From NCBI RefSeq assembly GCF_900258035.1, contig NZ_OGTP01000001.1, positions 558,001-622,000 of the forward strand: a DNA stretch of 64,000 bases. Direction: 5' to 3'. Positions 47,980-56,184 of this stretch are shown one piece after another. The notes beneath the pieces were generated by a model. The model did not search any database and had not been told where the DNA came from. It was given only the letters and a program-made list of their open reading frames with translations. The position numbers and the translations under genes were made by a program. Source of the stretch: Caballeronia novacaledonica. GTDB lineage: Bacteria > Pseudomonadota > Gammaproteobacteria > Burkholderiales > Burkholderiaceae. How positions within the stretch are numbered: position 1 is the stretch's first letter; each line of letters starts with the position of its first letter.

Positions 47980-48381
47980 CTAAACGCGAGGATCGAAATC
48001 GAATTCGATCCGAATGCCGCCCGGTTCATAAATCATCATATGGCGCTTCGGCCCCGCACCTAGCGTTTCCGGCGCGAATTCGACCGTCACGCCGGGCCAT
48101 GCCGACACGCGTTCGAGAATCGTCGCGAGCGCGGCTTCATCCGTCGCACGCAACGCGAGATGATGCAGCCCGATATTCTTTCGCCGGTCGAATGCAATTG
48201 GCGCTGATTCGTCTTTCACCTGCCATAGCGTAACCAGCAGCTTTCCATCCGATACGAACACGGCCGGATATTCGGGCCGCTCGCCGGCGATCTGCCAACC
48301 AAGACATTGGACGAAAAACTCTCGCGTCGCGTCAAGATTGCGTACTGTGAGTCCCACGTGATCGATTCCAGATGTCAGCAT
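47980..48381 (-). CDS. VOC (glyoxalase/bleomycin resistance) family protein
   Basis: A 133-residue protein with the two-repeat VOC fold. IDHVGLTVRNLDATREFFVQCLGWQI at the start has the first metal histidine; NIGLHHLALRATDEAALATILERV near residue 70 has the next histidine; the last ligand is in the C-terminal MIYEPGGIRIEF (glutamate). This is the layout of metal-dependent lyases, isomerases and extradiol-type enzymes as well as some metal-free resistance proteins. The substrate is unknown. It diverges from the aldehyde dehydrogenase at 48540-49976 across 158 bases. Confidence 0.82.
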   Translation of the reverse strand: MLTSGIDHVGLTVRNLDATREFFVQCLGWQIAGERPEYPAVFVSDGKLLVTLWQVKDESAPIAFDRRKNIGLHHLALRATDEAALATILERVSAWPGVTVEFAPETLGAGPKRHMMIYEPGGIRIEFDFDPRV

Positions 48382-48539
48382 CGTTTCCTCCGAATGTCGG
48401 GCATGTGAAGCGTGACCGCACGCTTCGTTCGTTTCCGTTCGAATGCTATCTCATTCCGCGGTTCGTGCTCTCCTGCACGTGCTGCATTTAAGCGGTAATC
48501 TGGCTGACATCGACAACGCGTCCCGACAGGAGAGCGTTC

Positions 48540-49976
48540 ATGCTGAAGCCAACTTACCCGTATTACCTCGCCAACGAGCCGATTTCCGCCAATACCGATC
48601 TGGAAGTGACTGACAAGTTCAGCGGCGAAGTCGCGACACGCGTCGCGCTCGCCGATGCCCAAGCCATCGACAAGGCGATCGGCCTCGCGGTTGCCGCGAT
48701 GCCTGAAATGCGCGCATTTCCTCCGTTCAAACGCCAGGCCGTACTCGAACATTGCGTGAAGCGCTTTCGCGAACGCGCAGATGAAATGGCGATGGCCTTG
48801 TGCATCGAAGCCGGCAAGCCGATCAACGATTCGCGCGGCGAAGTCACGCGTCTTATCGACACATTCAAGGTCGCGGCCGAAGAGTCGGTTCGCATCGACG
48901 GCGAAATACTGAATCTGGAAATCTCGCCGCGCGCCAAGGGTTATCACGGCTATGTGAAACGCGTGCCGATTGGTCCCTGTTCCTTCATTTCGCCTTTCAA
49001 TTTTCCTTTGAACCTTGCTGCGCACAAGGTCGCGCCGGCGATCGCCGCCGGCGTGCCGTTCGTCATGAAACCCGCGAGCCGCACGCCGATCGGCGCGTTG
49101 ATCATCGGTGAAGTGCTTGCGGAAACGGATCTGCCCAAAGGTGCGTTTTCGATACTGCCAGCGCACCGCGACGGCGCCGATCTGTTCACGACCGACGAGC
49201 GGTTCAAGCTCCTCTCCTTCACCGGTTCGCCCGCTGTCGGCTGGGATTTGAAGGCTAAAGCGGGCAAGAAGAAGGTGATTCTGGAACTGGGCGGAAACGC
49301 CGCTGCAATCGTCGATAGCGATCAGCGCGAAAAGCTCGATTATGTCGTCGACAGGCTCGCGTTCGGCGCGTTCTATCAGTCCGGGCAAAGCTGCATCGGC
49401 GTGCAGCGAATTCTCGTGCACGCGTCGCTTTACGATGCCTTGCGTGAAAAGCTCATCGAGAAAACGAAGTCGCTCAAAATGGGCGATCCGAAGGACGAGA
49501 AGACCTTCGTCGGCCCCATGATCTCCGAGTCGGAATCTAAACGTCTCGCAGACTGGATGGAAAACGCCGTGAAGGAAGGCGCGAAGATCATCGCGGGCGG
49601 CAAGGTGGATGGCGCGATGTTCGAAGCGACGCTGCTGGAAAACGTCGGACGAGATTCGGATCTTTATCGGAAGGAAGCGTTCGGGCCTGTCGCGATCCTC
49701 GAAAAGTTCGATGATTTCAAGGAAGCACTGAACACCGTGAATGACAGCGATTTTGGCTTGCAGGCGGGCATTTTCACGGATTCGCTCGCGCATGCGCACG
49801 AGGCGTGGGACTCGCTCGAAGTCGGCGGCGTCGTGATCAACGACGTGCCCTCGTTCCGCGTCGATAACATGCCTTATGGCGGCGTGAAGGATTCGGGACT
49901 CGGCCGGGAAGGCATTCGCTATGCGATCGAGGACATGACCGAAGCGCGCCTGATGGTGATGCGCCAAACATGGTGA
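48540..49976 (+). CDS. Aldehyde dehydrogenase family protein
   Basis: A 478-residue NAD(P)-dependent aldehyde dehydrogenase. PIGPCSFISPFNFPLNLAAHKVAPAIAAGVPFVMKPA near residue 145, LLSFTGSPAVGWDLKAKA, catalytic glutamate in LELGGNAAAI near residue 250, cysteine in SGQSCIGVQR near residue 280, and the end MPYGGVKDSGLGREGIRYAIEDMTE. The short N-terminus and LELGGNA motif point to the lactaldehyde/phosphonoacetaldehyde/glyceraldehyde-3-phosphate (non-phosphorylating) branch rather than betaine aldehyde type. AGGAG precedes the ATG. It stands alone; its substrate is unknown. Confidence 0.88.
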   Translation: MLKPTYPYYLANEPISANTDLEVTDKFSGEVATRVALADAQAIDKAIGLAVAAMPEMRAFPPFKRQAVLEHCVKRFRERADEMAMALCIEAGKPINDSRGEVTRLIDTFKVAAEESVRIDGEILNLEISPRAKGYHGYVKRVPIGPCSFISPFNFPLNLAAHKVAPAIAAGVPFVMKPASRTPIGALIIGEVLAETDLPKGAFSILPAHRDGADLFTTDERFKLLSFTGSPAVGWDLKAKAGKKKVILELGGNAAAIVDSDQREKLDYVVDRLAFGAFYQSGQSCIGVQRILVHASLYDALREKLIEKTKSLKMGDPKDEKTFVGPMISESESKRLADWMENAVKEGAKIIAGGKVDGAMFEATLLENVGRDSDLYRKEAFGPVAILEKFDDFKEALNTVNDSDFGLQAGIFTDSLAHAHEAWDSLEVGGVVINDVPSFRVDNMPYGGVKDSGLGREGIRYAIEDMTEARLMVMRQTW

Positions 49977-49980
49977 TCGA

Positions 49981-50014
49981 CGTTCGAGCGTCCGTTCAAA
50001 CGAACGCTCGAACG
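49981..50014. repeat. Inverted repeat between convergent genes
   Basis: The 11-base arms CGTTCGAGCGT (49981-49991) and ACGCTCGAACG (50004-50014) are perfect, and the loop itself contains CGTTC...GAACG. There is no T-tract on either strand. It lies between the convergent stops of the aldehyde dehydrogenase and Ohr genes. It may work as a bidirectional terminator or an RNA-stabilising hairpin. Confidence 0.55.
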
Positions 50015-50024
50015 TTCGACATTC

Positions 50025-50450
50025 CTATGCCAGCGTCAATTTGACGTCGATATTATTGCGCGTCGCATTGGAATAAGGGCACACGATGTGCGCCTTGTCG
50101 ACCAATGCCTGCGCCTCGCCGCGATCCATGCCCGGCAGCGATATCTTCAGTTCGACTTCGATGCCGAAGCCGTTCGGGATTTGTCCAATCCCTACGTTGC
50201 CATCGACCGCGACATCTTTCGGCAGCGTGATCTTGTCGCGCGCGGCCACGAACTTGATCGCGCCGATGAAGCATGCGCTATAACCTGCCGCGAAGAGTTG
50301 CTCGGGATTCGTGCCATCGCCGCCACCGCCGCCGAGTTCTTTCGGCGTCGTCAGCTTAAGATCGAGATTGCTTTCGGGCACGGTCGCACGGCCATCGCGC
50401 CCGCCGGTGACATGAGCATGCGCACGGTATAGAACCTTTTCAATCGACAT
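50025..50450 (-). CDS. Organic hydroperoxide resistance protein (Ohr/OsmC family)
   Basis: A 141-residue peroxidase of the Ohr group. [36 protein letters not shown] at the start, the peroxidatic cysteine in [17 protein letters not shown] near residue 60, and the resolving cysteine in [12 protein letters not shown] near residue 125 are all present. It reduces organic peroxides with lipoylated proteins as donors. AGGAG is eight bases before the chosen ATG. The usual partner regulator OhrR is not seen nearby. Confidence 0.9.
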   Translation of the reverse strand: MSIEKVLYRAHAHVTGGRDGRATVPESNLDLKLTTPKELGGGGGDGTNPEQLFAAGYSACFIGAIKFVAARDKITLPKDVAVDGNVGIGQIPNGFGIEVELKISLPGMDRGEAQALVDKAHIVCPYSNATRNNIDVKLTLA

Positions 50451-50614
50451 CGCCAGACTCCTGTGCATTGTGTTGAGCGGCCTTCGCGACGCGAGCGCGC
50501 CGTTCGAACGCCGCTGTCATGGATTCCCGATGGGACACTGCCCGCGAAGGGACGTGTTCCCATGTCGAAGGATACCCAAGACACGGCGAGCTCGCTGACA
50601 CACCGTATTGCGTT

Positions 50615-52357
50615 TCACAACACGACAGGTTCCTCATGCGGAAACGCCGAATCCGCGATGGGCGCATGCACTTCCTTGGCGATACGCTCGCACAGCGCGA
50701 CGACGTGCGCCGCACCGGCCGGCATGAAGAGCGCATGATCGAGATCCGGATAGATCATCAGGCGCACGGATGCAAAGCGCGACAGTCGCGCGCCGTGCTT
50801 GCCGAAATGCGCGGCGATCAGGTCCATGCCCGCATCATACGCGCCATAAATCAGCACTGTTTTCACGCCTTTTGCATCGAGTGCGCGAATGATCGGAGCG
50901 GGTTCGGTCGCGAGTTCAGGCGGCGTCGGGTTCAGTCGATCGAGCTTCAGCATATTGACAATACGTGAACGTGCGCGCGTCATCGCATAGCCGAGCACGA
51001 AGCGCAATACGCGCATCAAATGCTTTTCGCCCCGCAGGATAGCCTTCCATTTCTGCGGATCGAGCATCGAGAATGCGTAGCCCGCCATGGAATTGCGCGT
51101 CGATTGACGCAAGCCATCGGGCGCGACGTCCGCCGGCCGCTTGAACGTCGGCAAATTCACCGTGACGACGCCATTAATCGCTTTTTCGACGACCGCCGCC
51201 TTCAGCGCATGATAAGCGCCGGAGCAAACGCCGAACGCGAATATCGACTTATAACCTTGCCGCGCGAGCCAGCGTGCGGCGGCTGCGGTATCTTCCGTGG
51301 CGATCTGATTGTAGATGCGGCCGAATGCCGTGTCCGATTGCACCTTGCCGGGCGCCGCCGGACTGTCGCCGCGACCGCGCGCATCGAAACGCAGCGATGC
51401 CACGCCACGTCGCGCGAGCTCACGCGCAACGCGCACCGATAACCTGCTATCGCCAACACGCGAGCTCGCCGAAGTATTCGCGATCAGATACACCGGCCCG
51501 CGCCTCGATCCCGTGCGCGGCTCGCACAAGATGCCGAAGAGCCCTTCATCGCCGATGCGCACCGGACGCTCGATCGCCTCGGGCGTTTCGATTTGCAGCG
51601 CGGGCCAATGATCGGCATCGACCATAGACGTGACGCGTGTCACCGGCGAAGCATCGCCCGCAATCCACGCGACGACCTCGGCGAATGCGGCGCGCGGCAA
51701 TACATTGAAGGCGGTTTCCTGAATGAAGCCCGTCAGATCTTCGAATGGACGCGACTCCGCTTCGACGCCTTTGTCAGCAAGAGCGTCGCGTAACGGGTCC
51801 GTTCCGCCTGCCTTGACGTTCATGATCAACGCGCGTCGTGCGGGCGCCAATGTTGCGCCGTTCACGCTCGCGACAAGGTCGATTGCCTGCAGCGAGTCCC
51901 TGAATTCGTCGCTATAAACCTGGCCGAGCACGTTGAGCCTAACATCGTCCTGCTGCATTTCGCGCAAAGGCGGCGCAAGCAGTTCGAGCCATGTTTTGCG
52001 CACGATACTCAATTCGCGCATGTACACGCGGCCGCTCGCGACGGGCGCGAGCAGCACGAGTTCGTCCACCGGATGACGCAGTGCCGCAGCAAGCGCGAAC
52101 GCCGCTCCGACGCGAAAACCGCACAACGTGACATGTTCGATGCCAGCGGATGCTTTGAAATATTCGACGGCCGCGTTGATATCTTCGACCGACGATTCGA
52201 ATTGATCAGGTGCGAGATCGGCGCCTGTCGAGTCGCCCGTGCCGCGATAGTCGAAGCGCAGCACCCAGATGCCGCGCGCGGATAACGCATCCGCGAGATG
52301 GCGCATGCCGCTATAGGTCCACACATATTCGTGGCCATACGTGTTGCACAGCACCAC
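50615..52357 (-). CDS. Double alpha/beta-hydrolase domain protein, 5' end uncertain
   Basis: At least 580 residues with two alpha/beta-hydrolase domains: residues about 1-260 (YGHEYVWTYSGMRHLADALSARGIWVLRFDYRGTGDS) and about 280-580 (RRGVASLRFDARGRGDSPA). The nucleophile elbows are unusual: CGFRVGA in the first domain lacks the serine; FGVCSGA in the second could use cysteine. The only start in frame is GTG at 52357, but the frame continues upstream for 23 codons with a sensible peptide (RPVVFGNRFGWLHAG) to a TGA at 52426-52428. An ATG one base out of frame overlaps that TGA, which suggests a frameshift at the very start. A TATAAT lies at 52454-52459. Confidence 0.72.
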   Translation of the reverse strand: MVLCNTYGHEYVWTYSGMRHLADALSARGIWVLRFDYRGTGDSTGADLAPDQFESSVEDINAAVEYFKASAGIEHVTLCGFRVGAAFALAAALRHPVDELVLLAPVASGRVYMRELSIVRKTWLELLAPPLREMQQDDVRLNVLGQVYSDEFRDSLQAIDLVASVNGATLAPARRALIMNVKAGGTDPLRDALADKGVEAESRPFEDLTGFIQETAFNVLPRAAFAEVVAWIAGDASPVTRVTSMVDADHWPALQIETPEAIERPVRIGDEGLFGILCEPRTGSRRGPVYLIANTSASSRVGDSRLSVRVARELARRGVASLRFDARGRGDSPAAPGKVQSDTAFGRIYNQIATEDTAAAARWLARQGYKSIFAFGVCSGAYHALKAAVVEKAINGVVTVNLPTFKRPADVAPDGLRQSTRNSMAGYAFSMLDPQKWKAILRGEKHLMRVLRFVLGYAMTRARSRIVNMLKLDRLNPTPPELATEPAPIIRALDAKGVKTVLIYGAYDAGMDLIAAHFGKHGARLSRFASVRLMIYPDLDHALFMPAGAAHVVALCERIAKEVHAPIADSAFPHEEPVVL

Positions 52358-52609
52358 GCCGCGCGTGCCGTTTCCCGCGTGCAGCCATCCGAAGCGATTC
52401 CCGAATACGACCGGTCTCGTGCGATCTCATCCTCGTGTCGAGGTATTGAGATGATTATATTAAGCAGGCCCTCCGTAACGCGGCTCCCATAAGCGAACAG
52501 GTGCAAACAAGCTATCTATTGGCGCATGAGGCAAGGCTTGTGTTGGCTGCCGCTCATTTCCTTTTGGAAGATTCGTCGGCATGACGTCAGGTTCGCCGGC
52601 TTCCGTTGG

Positions 52610-53608
52610 TCAAAGGTCAAGAACGAGTACGCTGCTCGTCGCACGCGATACACATGCGGTGAGATATTCCGTCTTCTCTTCGTCGCTCATGATGCAGTCG
52701 TTATGCTCGACCTCGCCTTGCAGATAGCGCACCTTGCATGTTCCGCACAGGCCTGCGCAACACGACGTCTCCAGCGCCACGCCCGCCCCGGCGAGTGCTT
52801 CAGCGATACTTTCATCCTTCGTGACTTCGATCTCCTGTCCCGTGCTCGCGATTCGCACGATGAAGCTGTCACTTGCATCGTTGGCGGCCTGTTCGCCGGG
52901 GCTGCGTTCGGGCGCCTTGAAGTGCTCGAAATGCACGGTGCCCGTCGGCCAATGCTGCGCCGCGTCCGCGCATGCTTTCATGAAACCGCCTGGGCCGCAG
53001 TAATAAACGTGCTCGCCTTCGCGCGGCGTGTTCAATAAATCGCGGATATCCAGGCCCGCCGATGGATCGCCGCCATCGAAATGAAAATGCAGACGCCCAC
53101 TCGCGCGCATCGGCTCGAATTCCTCGGCAAACGCGGCGCTGCGCGCATCTTTCGCGCAGTAATGCATTTCGTAGTCGATGCCCGCGTCGTCGAGTTCATG
53201 CGCCATCGCCTTCAATGGCGTAACGCCGATGCCGCCCGCTATCAATAGCACGCGACGCGCGCCCTCGACGAGATGGAAGTTATTGCGCGGCCGGCTCACG
53301 CGCACGATATCCTGCACGCGCAATTGCTCGTGAAGCGCTTTCGACCCGCCGCGTCCGCGTTCGTCGCGCAATACCGCGATCACATAGCGGTGTCGTTCGC
53401 GCGGCGCATTGCTGATCGAATACTGGCGCACGACGCCGTCCGCGAGATGAATGTCGATATGCGCGCCTGCCGTGAATGGCGGCAATTGCGCGCCATCGGG
53501 ATCGACGAGTTCATATGAATTGATGCCCCGGCCTTCGAACCGGACCTGACGCACGAGCAGTTTCAGCGTCTGCTCGTGTGCTTCGGTTGAGATGGGTTGT
53601 GTCGACAT
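52610..53608 (-). CDS. PDR/VanB-type ferredoxin reductase of a Rieske oxygenase
   Basis: A 332-residue reductase: flavin domain (FTAGAHIDIHLADGVVRQYSISNAPRE near residue 50), NAD domain (LLIAGGIGVTPLKAMAHEL near residue 120, YCGPGGFM), and a C-terminal [2Fe-2S] domain with ligands in SCCAGLCGTC near residue 280 plus a later cysteine (HNDC). It hands electrons from NAD(P)H to the Rieske oxygenase whose gene ends 67 bases upstream (53676-55217). GAGGAG precedes the ATG. It resembles iacF (32067-33035) and reductases of phthalate, vanillate and 3-chlorobenzoate oxygenases. Confidence 0.88.
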   Translation of the reverse strand: MSTQPISTEAHEQTLKLLVRQVRFEGRGINSYELVDPDGAQLPPFTAGAHIDIHLADGVVRQYSISNAPRERHRYVIAVLRDERGRGGSKALHEQLRVQDIVRVSRPRNNFHLVEGARRVLLIAGGIGVTPLKAMAHELDDAGIDYEMHYCAKDARSAAFAEEFEPMRASGRLHFHFDGGDPSAGLDIRDLLNTPREGEHVYYCGPGGFMKACADAAQHWPTGTVHFEHFKAPERSPGEQAANDASDSFIVRIASTGQEIEVTKDESIAEALAGAGVALETSCCAGLCGTCKVRYLQGEVEHNDCIMSDEEKTEYLTACVSRATSSVLVLDL

Positions 53609-53675
53609 GTCGTGCTCCTCGAATCGATGATCCGGCATCGCGAGCGCAAAGCGCGCCCGCGCGTTGCCTGCGTTA

Positions 53676-55217
53676 TTACTTCATCGATTGCTCGAGTTCT
53701 TCGAAGCGCTCGCGCACGAATGCGGCGCGCGCCTCGCCCTTGTACTGCTCGCTTTCCGCGAGAATCGCGACGATCTGCTTCGTCACCTTGCGGCGGCGCA
53801 CCACTTCGTCCTCGACGGTTTCGCCTTCCGGAATCTCGAACACGTTGCCGGAGCAAAAGCTGTTCGGCGCGCCCGCGTTCTCGCGGAACCATTCCGCAAA
53901 GTTATGCGCGGAGGCAGCCGGGTTCGAACCACGCAATGCATCGCGCAGCATCTTGCGAAACAGAAACAGACCGGCGTCGAACTTCGTCGGATTTTCAAGC
54001 GAATGCACCGCGATAGGCCGCTGACTGATGATCGCTTCATAGTCGCCGGGTGCGTATTGCGCCTGCTTGTAGTTCGCGCGTTCGCGATGATTCGGCGGAA
54101 TCGGCACGATGTCGTCGATCGTGTAATCGCCGAAGCGCTCGGGTCGACGCATTGCAACCTGACCGTCGAGAAAGTCGATCGATTCGTATCCCACCAGTTC
54201 TTTCTTTCCGATGCCGCGCGTATCGATGCCCGGGCCCATCACACGCCAGCCGATCATCTTGCTGTTTTGATCGTCGACGGGAACCGTCCAGCGAATGATA
54301 TGGAAGCGGCTGAAGAGCTTTTTCTTCGAGCCATCTTCCGATGTATAAGCATGCAGGCTCAGATTCGGCAGCACCTGATGTTGAACGCGAATGAACAGAC
54401 GATCCTTGTTGACGCGGCGCGCACCCGCGCACGCGAGGCTGCGGCCTTGCTGAACCGGCTGGAAGTGCATGTCGGGCGCGACTTCCATCGACGCCGCGCC
54501 GACTTCATCGAACGTCGTGCCCTGGAATTGCCCCTTCACCACGTTCTTTGCGGCGTGCAACGCGGTCGGATGAAAGTTATCGGCGGCGTTGTCCTGCACC
54601 TGCAGCCAGTTGCAATGCTGGAAGTTGCTATAGGGCACGAGCTCGTCGCCGGGCATCACCGTGTAATCGCCTTCCCACTCGGGGAACGGCGGCTCGTTCT
54701 CAGGCGGCCCCATATAGGCGAAGACGAGACCATGGCGCTCGACCGCCTTATACGCGCCCTGACGAATCGAACAGCCGTACTTTTCCGCTTCCTTTTCTTC
54801 GCCCTTCGGAAAAGGCACGTGCAGGCACGCGCCGTCCACGTCGAACACCATGCCGTGATAGCAGCACATGATGCCGCGCTCCTGAATCGCGCCGTATTCG
54901 AGCGACGCGCCGCGATGCGCGCAATGTGCATGCAACAAGCCGACGCGCCCGCTGCCGTCGCGGAACGCCACCAGTTCCTCGTTGAGGATCTTGAGAAAGC
55001 GCGGCGTATCGGTCAGCTCGATCGACATGCAGACCGGATGCCAGAACGCGCGCATGTATTCGCCCATGGGCGTGCCCGGTCCGGTTTCCGTCAGTTCAGG
55101 ATCGTGGCCCGGCACCTTGTTCACGTAGTAACCGCCATACGGCACGAGCTTCTTGACTGTCGCGGCCGCGCCGCCGCTGCTCTTTTGTCCTTCCAGCTTG
55201 TCCGATTTGATGGTCAT
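53676..55217 (-). CDS. Rieske-type aromatic oxygenase, phthalate-dioxygenase-like
   Basis: A 513-residue oxygenase of the class without a beta subunit. Rieske ligands: C99, H101, C118 and H121 (HCAHRGASLEYG...CCYHGM). Mononuclear iron: the segment NAADNFHPTALHA near residue 215. This spacing and the absence of a small subunit are as in phthalate 4,5-dioxygenase, vanillate and 3-chlorobenzoate oxygenases, but the protein is some 70 residues longer than most, with a long C-terminal extension (FRENAGAPNSFCSGNVFEIPEGE). Substrate unknown. It diverges from a GntR gene. A link with the dihydroxyphthalate decarboxylase-like genes is tempting but unproven. Confidence 0.86.
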   Translation of the reverse strand: MTIKSDKLEGQKSSGGAAATVKKLVPYGGYYVNKVPGHDPELTETGPGTPMGEYMRAFWHPVCMSIELTDTPRFLKILNEELVAFRDGSGRVGLLHAHCAHRGASLEYGAIQERGIMCCYHGMVFDVDGACLHVPFPKGEEKEAEKYGCSIRQGAYKAVERHGLVFAYMGPPENEPPFPEWEGDYTVMPGDELVPYSNFQHCNWLQVQDNAADNFHPTALHAAKNVVKGQFQGTTFDEVGAASMEVAPDMHFQPVQQGRSLACAGARRVNKDRLFIRVQHQVLPNLSLHAYTSEDGSKKKLFSRFHIIRWTVPVDDQNSKMIGWRVMGPGIDTRGIGKKELVGYESIDFLDGQVAMRRPERFGDYTIDDIVPIPPNHRERANYKQAQYAPGDYEAIISQRPIAVHSLENPTKFDAGLFLFRKMLRDALRGSNPAASAHNFAEWFRENAGAPNSFCSGNVFEIPEGETVEDEVVRRRKVTKQIVAILAESEQYKGEARAAFVRERFEELEQSMK

Positions 55218-55290
55218 GAGAAATCCTGTTTCGAGTGGGGGTGAATGGATTGATGCCGAGACCTGAATTCCGGTTACCGAACTCCGAACT

Positions 55291-55423
55291 CTGTATACAA
55301 AGATTATCGACGCGAAACCGCTTTGTCTCTATGGGTAAACATGGATGCAACCTGGCATGTCGCCGACGCGCGTTGACGCGTCGCACCGGCGCGCTGTAAC
55401 CTTGCCGTATTCTGTATCCAGAA
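55291..55423. promoter_or_regulatory. Candidate GntR operators between Rieske and GntR genes
   Basis: Two related sites lie in the divergent region: CTGTATACA at 55291-55299, containing the palindrome TGTATACA, and CTGTATCCA at 55412-55420, inside the dyad TTCTG...CAGAA. Both share CTGTAT-CA. Positions suit control of the Rieske operon and self-control of the GntR gene. This rests on pattern only. Confidence 0.4.
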
Positions 55424-55438
55424 ACTACCGTCGATATC

Positions 55439-56131
55439 ATGCCCGCCAAACTTCTCAAGCTTCAGGCCCGCACCGATTACGTGGACGAGGTCTACAAGGT
55501 GCTGCTCGACGCCATCAGTTCCGGCTCGCTCGCGCCCGGCACGCGCATCACGCAGGAAGAGATCGCCGAGCAGCTCGCCGTTTCGCGTTCGCCCGTTCTT
55601 CAGGCACTGCGTCTTCTGAAGAAAGACGGCCTCGTGGTCGATGCGCCCGGACGCGGCCTGCTCGTGACGCCGCTCGATCCCGCGTGGATCAGCCATCTCT
55701 ATGAGATTCGCGGCGCGCTCGATTCGCTCGCCGCGCGCCTTGCCGCCGAGCGCGGCGCGAAGATCGACAAAGCGGTCATCGTCAACGGACGGCGTGCCTC
55801 GAAGAGCGACGACGTGAAAGCGATGATCGACGCCGACATGGCCTTCCATCAGGCAATCTATACGGCATCGGGCAATCCCCTGATCGCCGAGACTGCGCAG
55901 ACGCACTGGGTCCATTTGCGCCGCGTGATGGGCGCCGTGCTGCAGGCATCGGGGCAACGCAAATCGATCTGGGACGAGCATGCGGCAATCGCGGCAGCCA
56001 TCTCCGAGGGCGACGGACAGCGCGCCGCCGAGCTCACCGATCTGCACACCGCGAATGCGCGCAAGAATCTCGTCGAGCGGCTCGGCCTCGTGTTGAGCGA
56101 ACAGCGCGACCGCGAAGCGGGCGCCACGTGA
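55439..56131 (+). CDS. GntR family transcriptional regulator (FCD type)
   Basis: A 230-residue regulator. The N-terminal winged helix is typical: AISSGSLAPGTRITQEEIAEQLAVSRSPVLQALRLLKKDGLVVDAPGRGLLVTPL. The all-helical FCD ligand domain follows (YEIRGALDSLAARLAAERGA, then MAFHQAIYTASGNPLIAETAQTHWVHLRRVM with metal-binding histidines). It diverges from the Rieske oxygenase gene and is convergent with the MFS gene. It is probably the local repressor, released by the aromatic substrate. Confidence 0.88.
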   Translation: MPAKLLKLQARTDYVDEVYKVLLDAISSGSLAPGTRITQEEIAEQLAVSRSPVLQALRLLKKDGLVVDAPGRGLLVTPLDPAWISHLYEIRGALDSLAARLAAERGAKIDKAVIVNGRRASKSDDVKAMIDADMAFHQAIYTASGNPLIAETAQTHWVHLRRVMGAVLQASGQRKSIWDEHAAIAAAISEGDGQRAAELTDLHTANARKNLVERLGLVLSEQRDREAGAT

Positions 56132-56184
56132 TAACGCATCAACGGCCCCGCCTTCACGGAGCCGTCTCTCTTCACTCGGGTTCG

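Noticed and set aside
53563-53892. Minus-strand frame of 109 codons across the Rieske/reductase junction
   Set aside because: It overlaps the ends of both real genes in another frame and has no family features.
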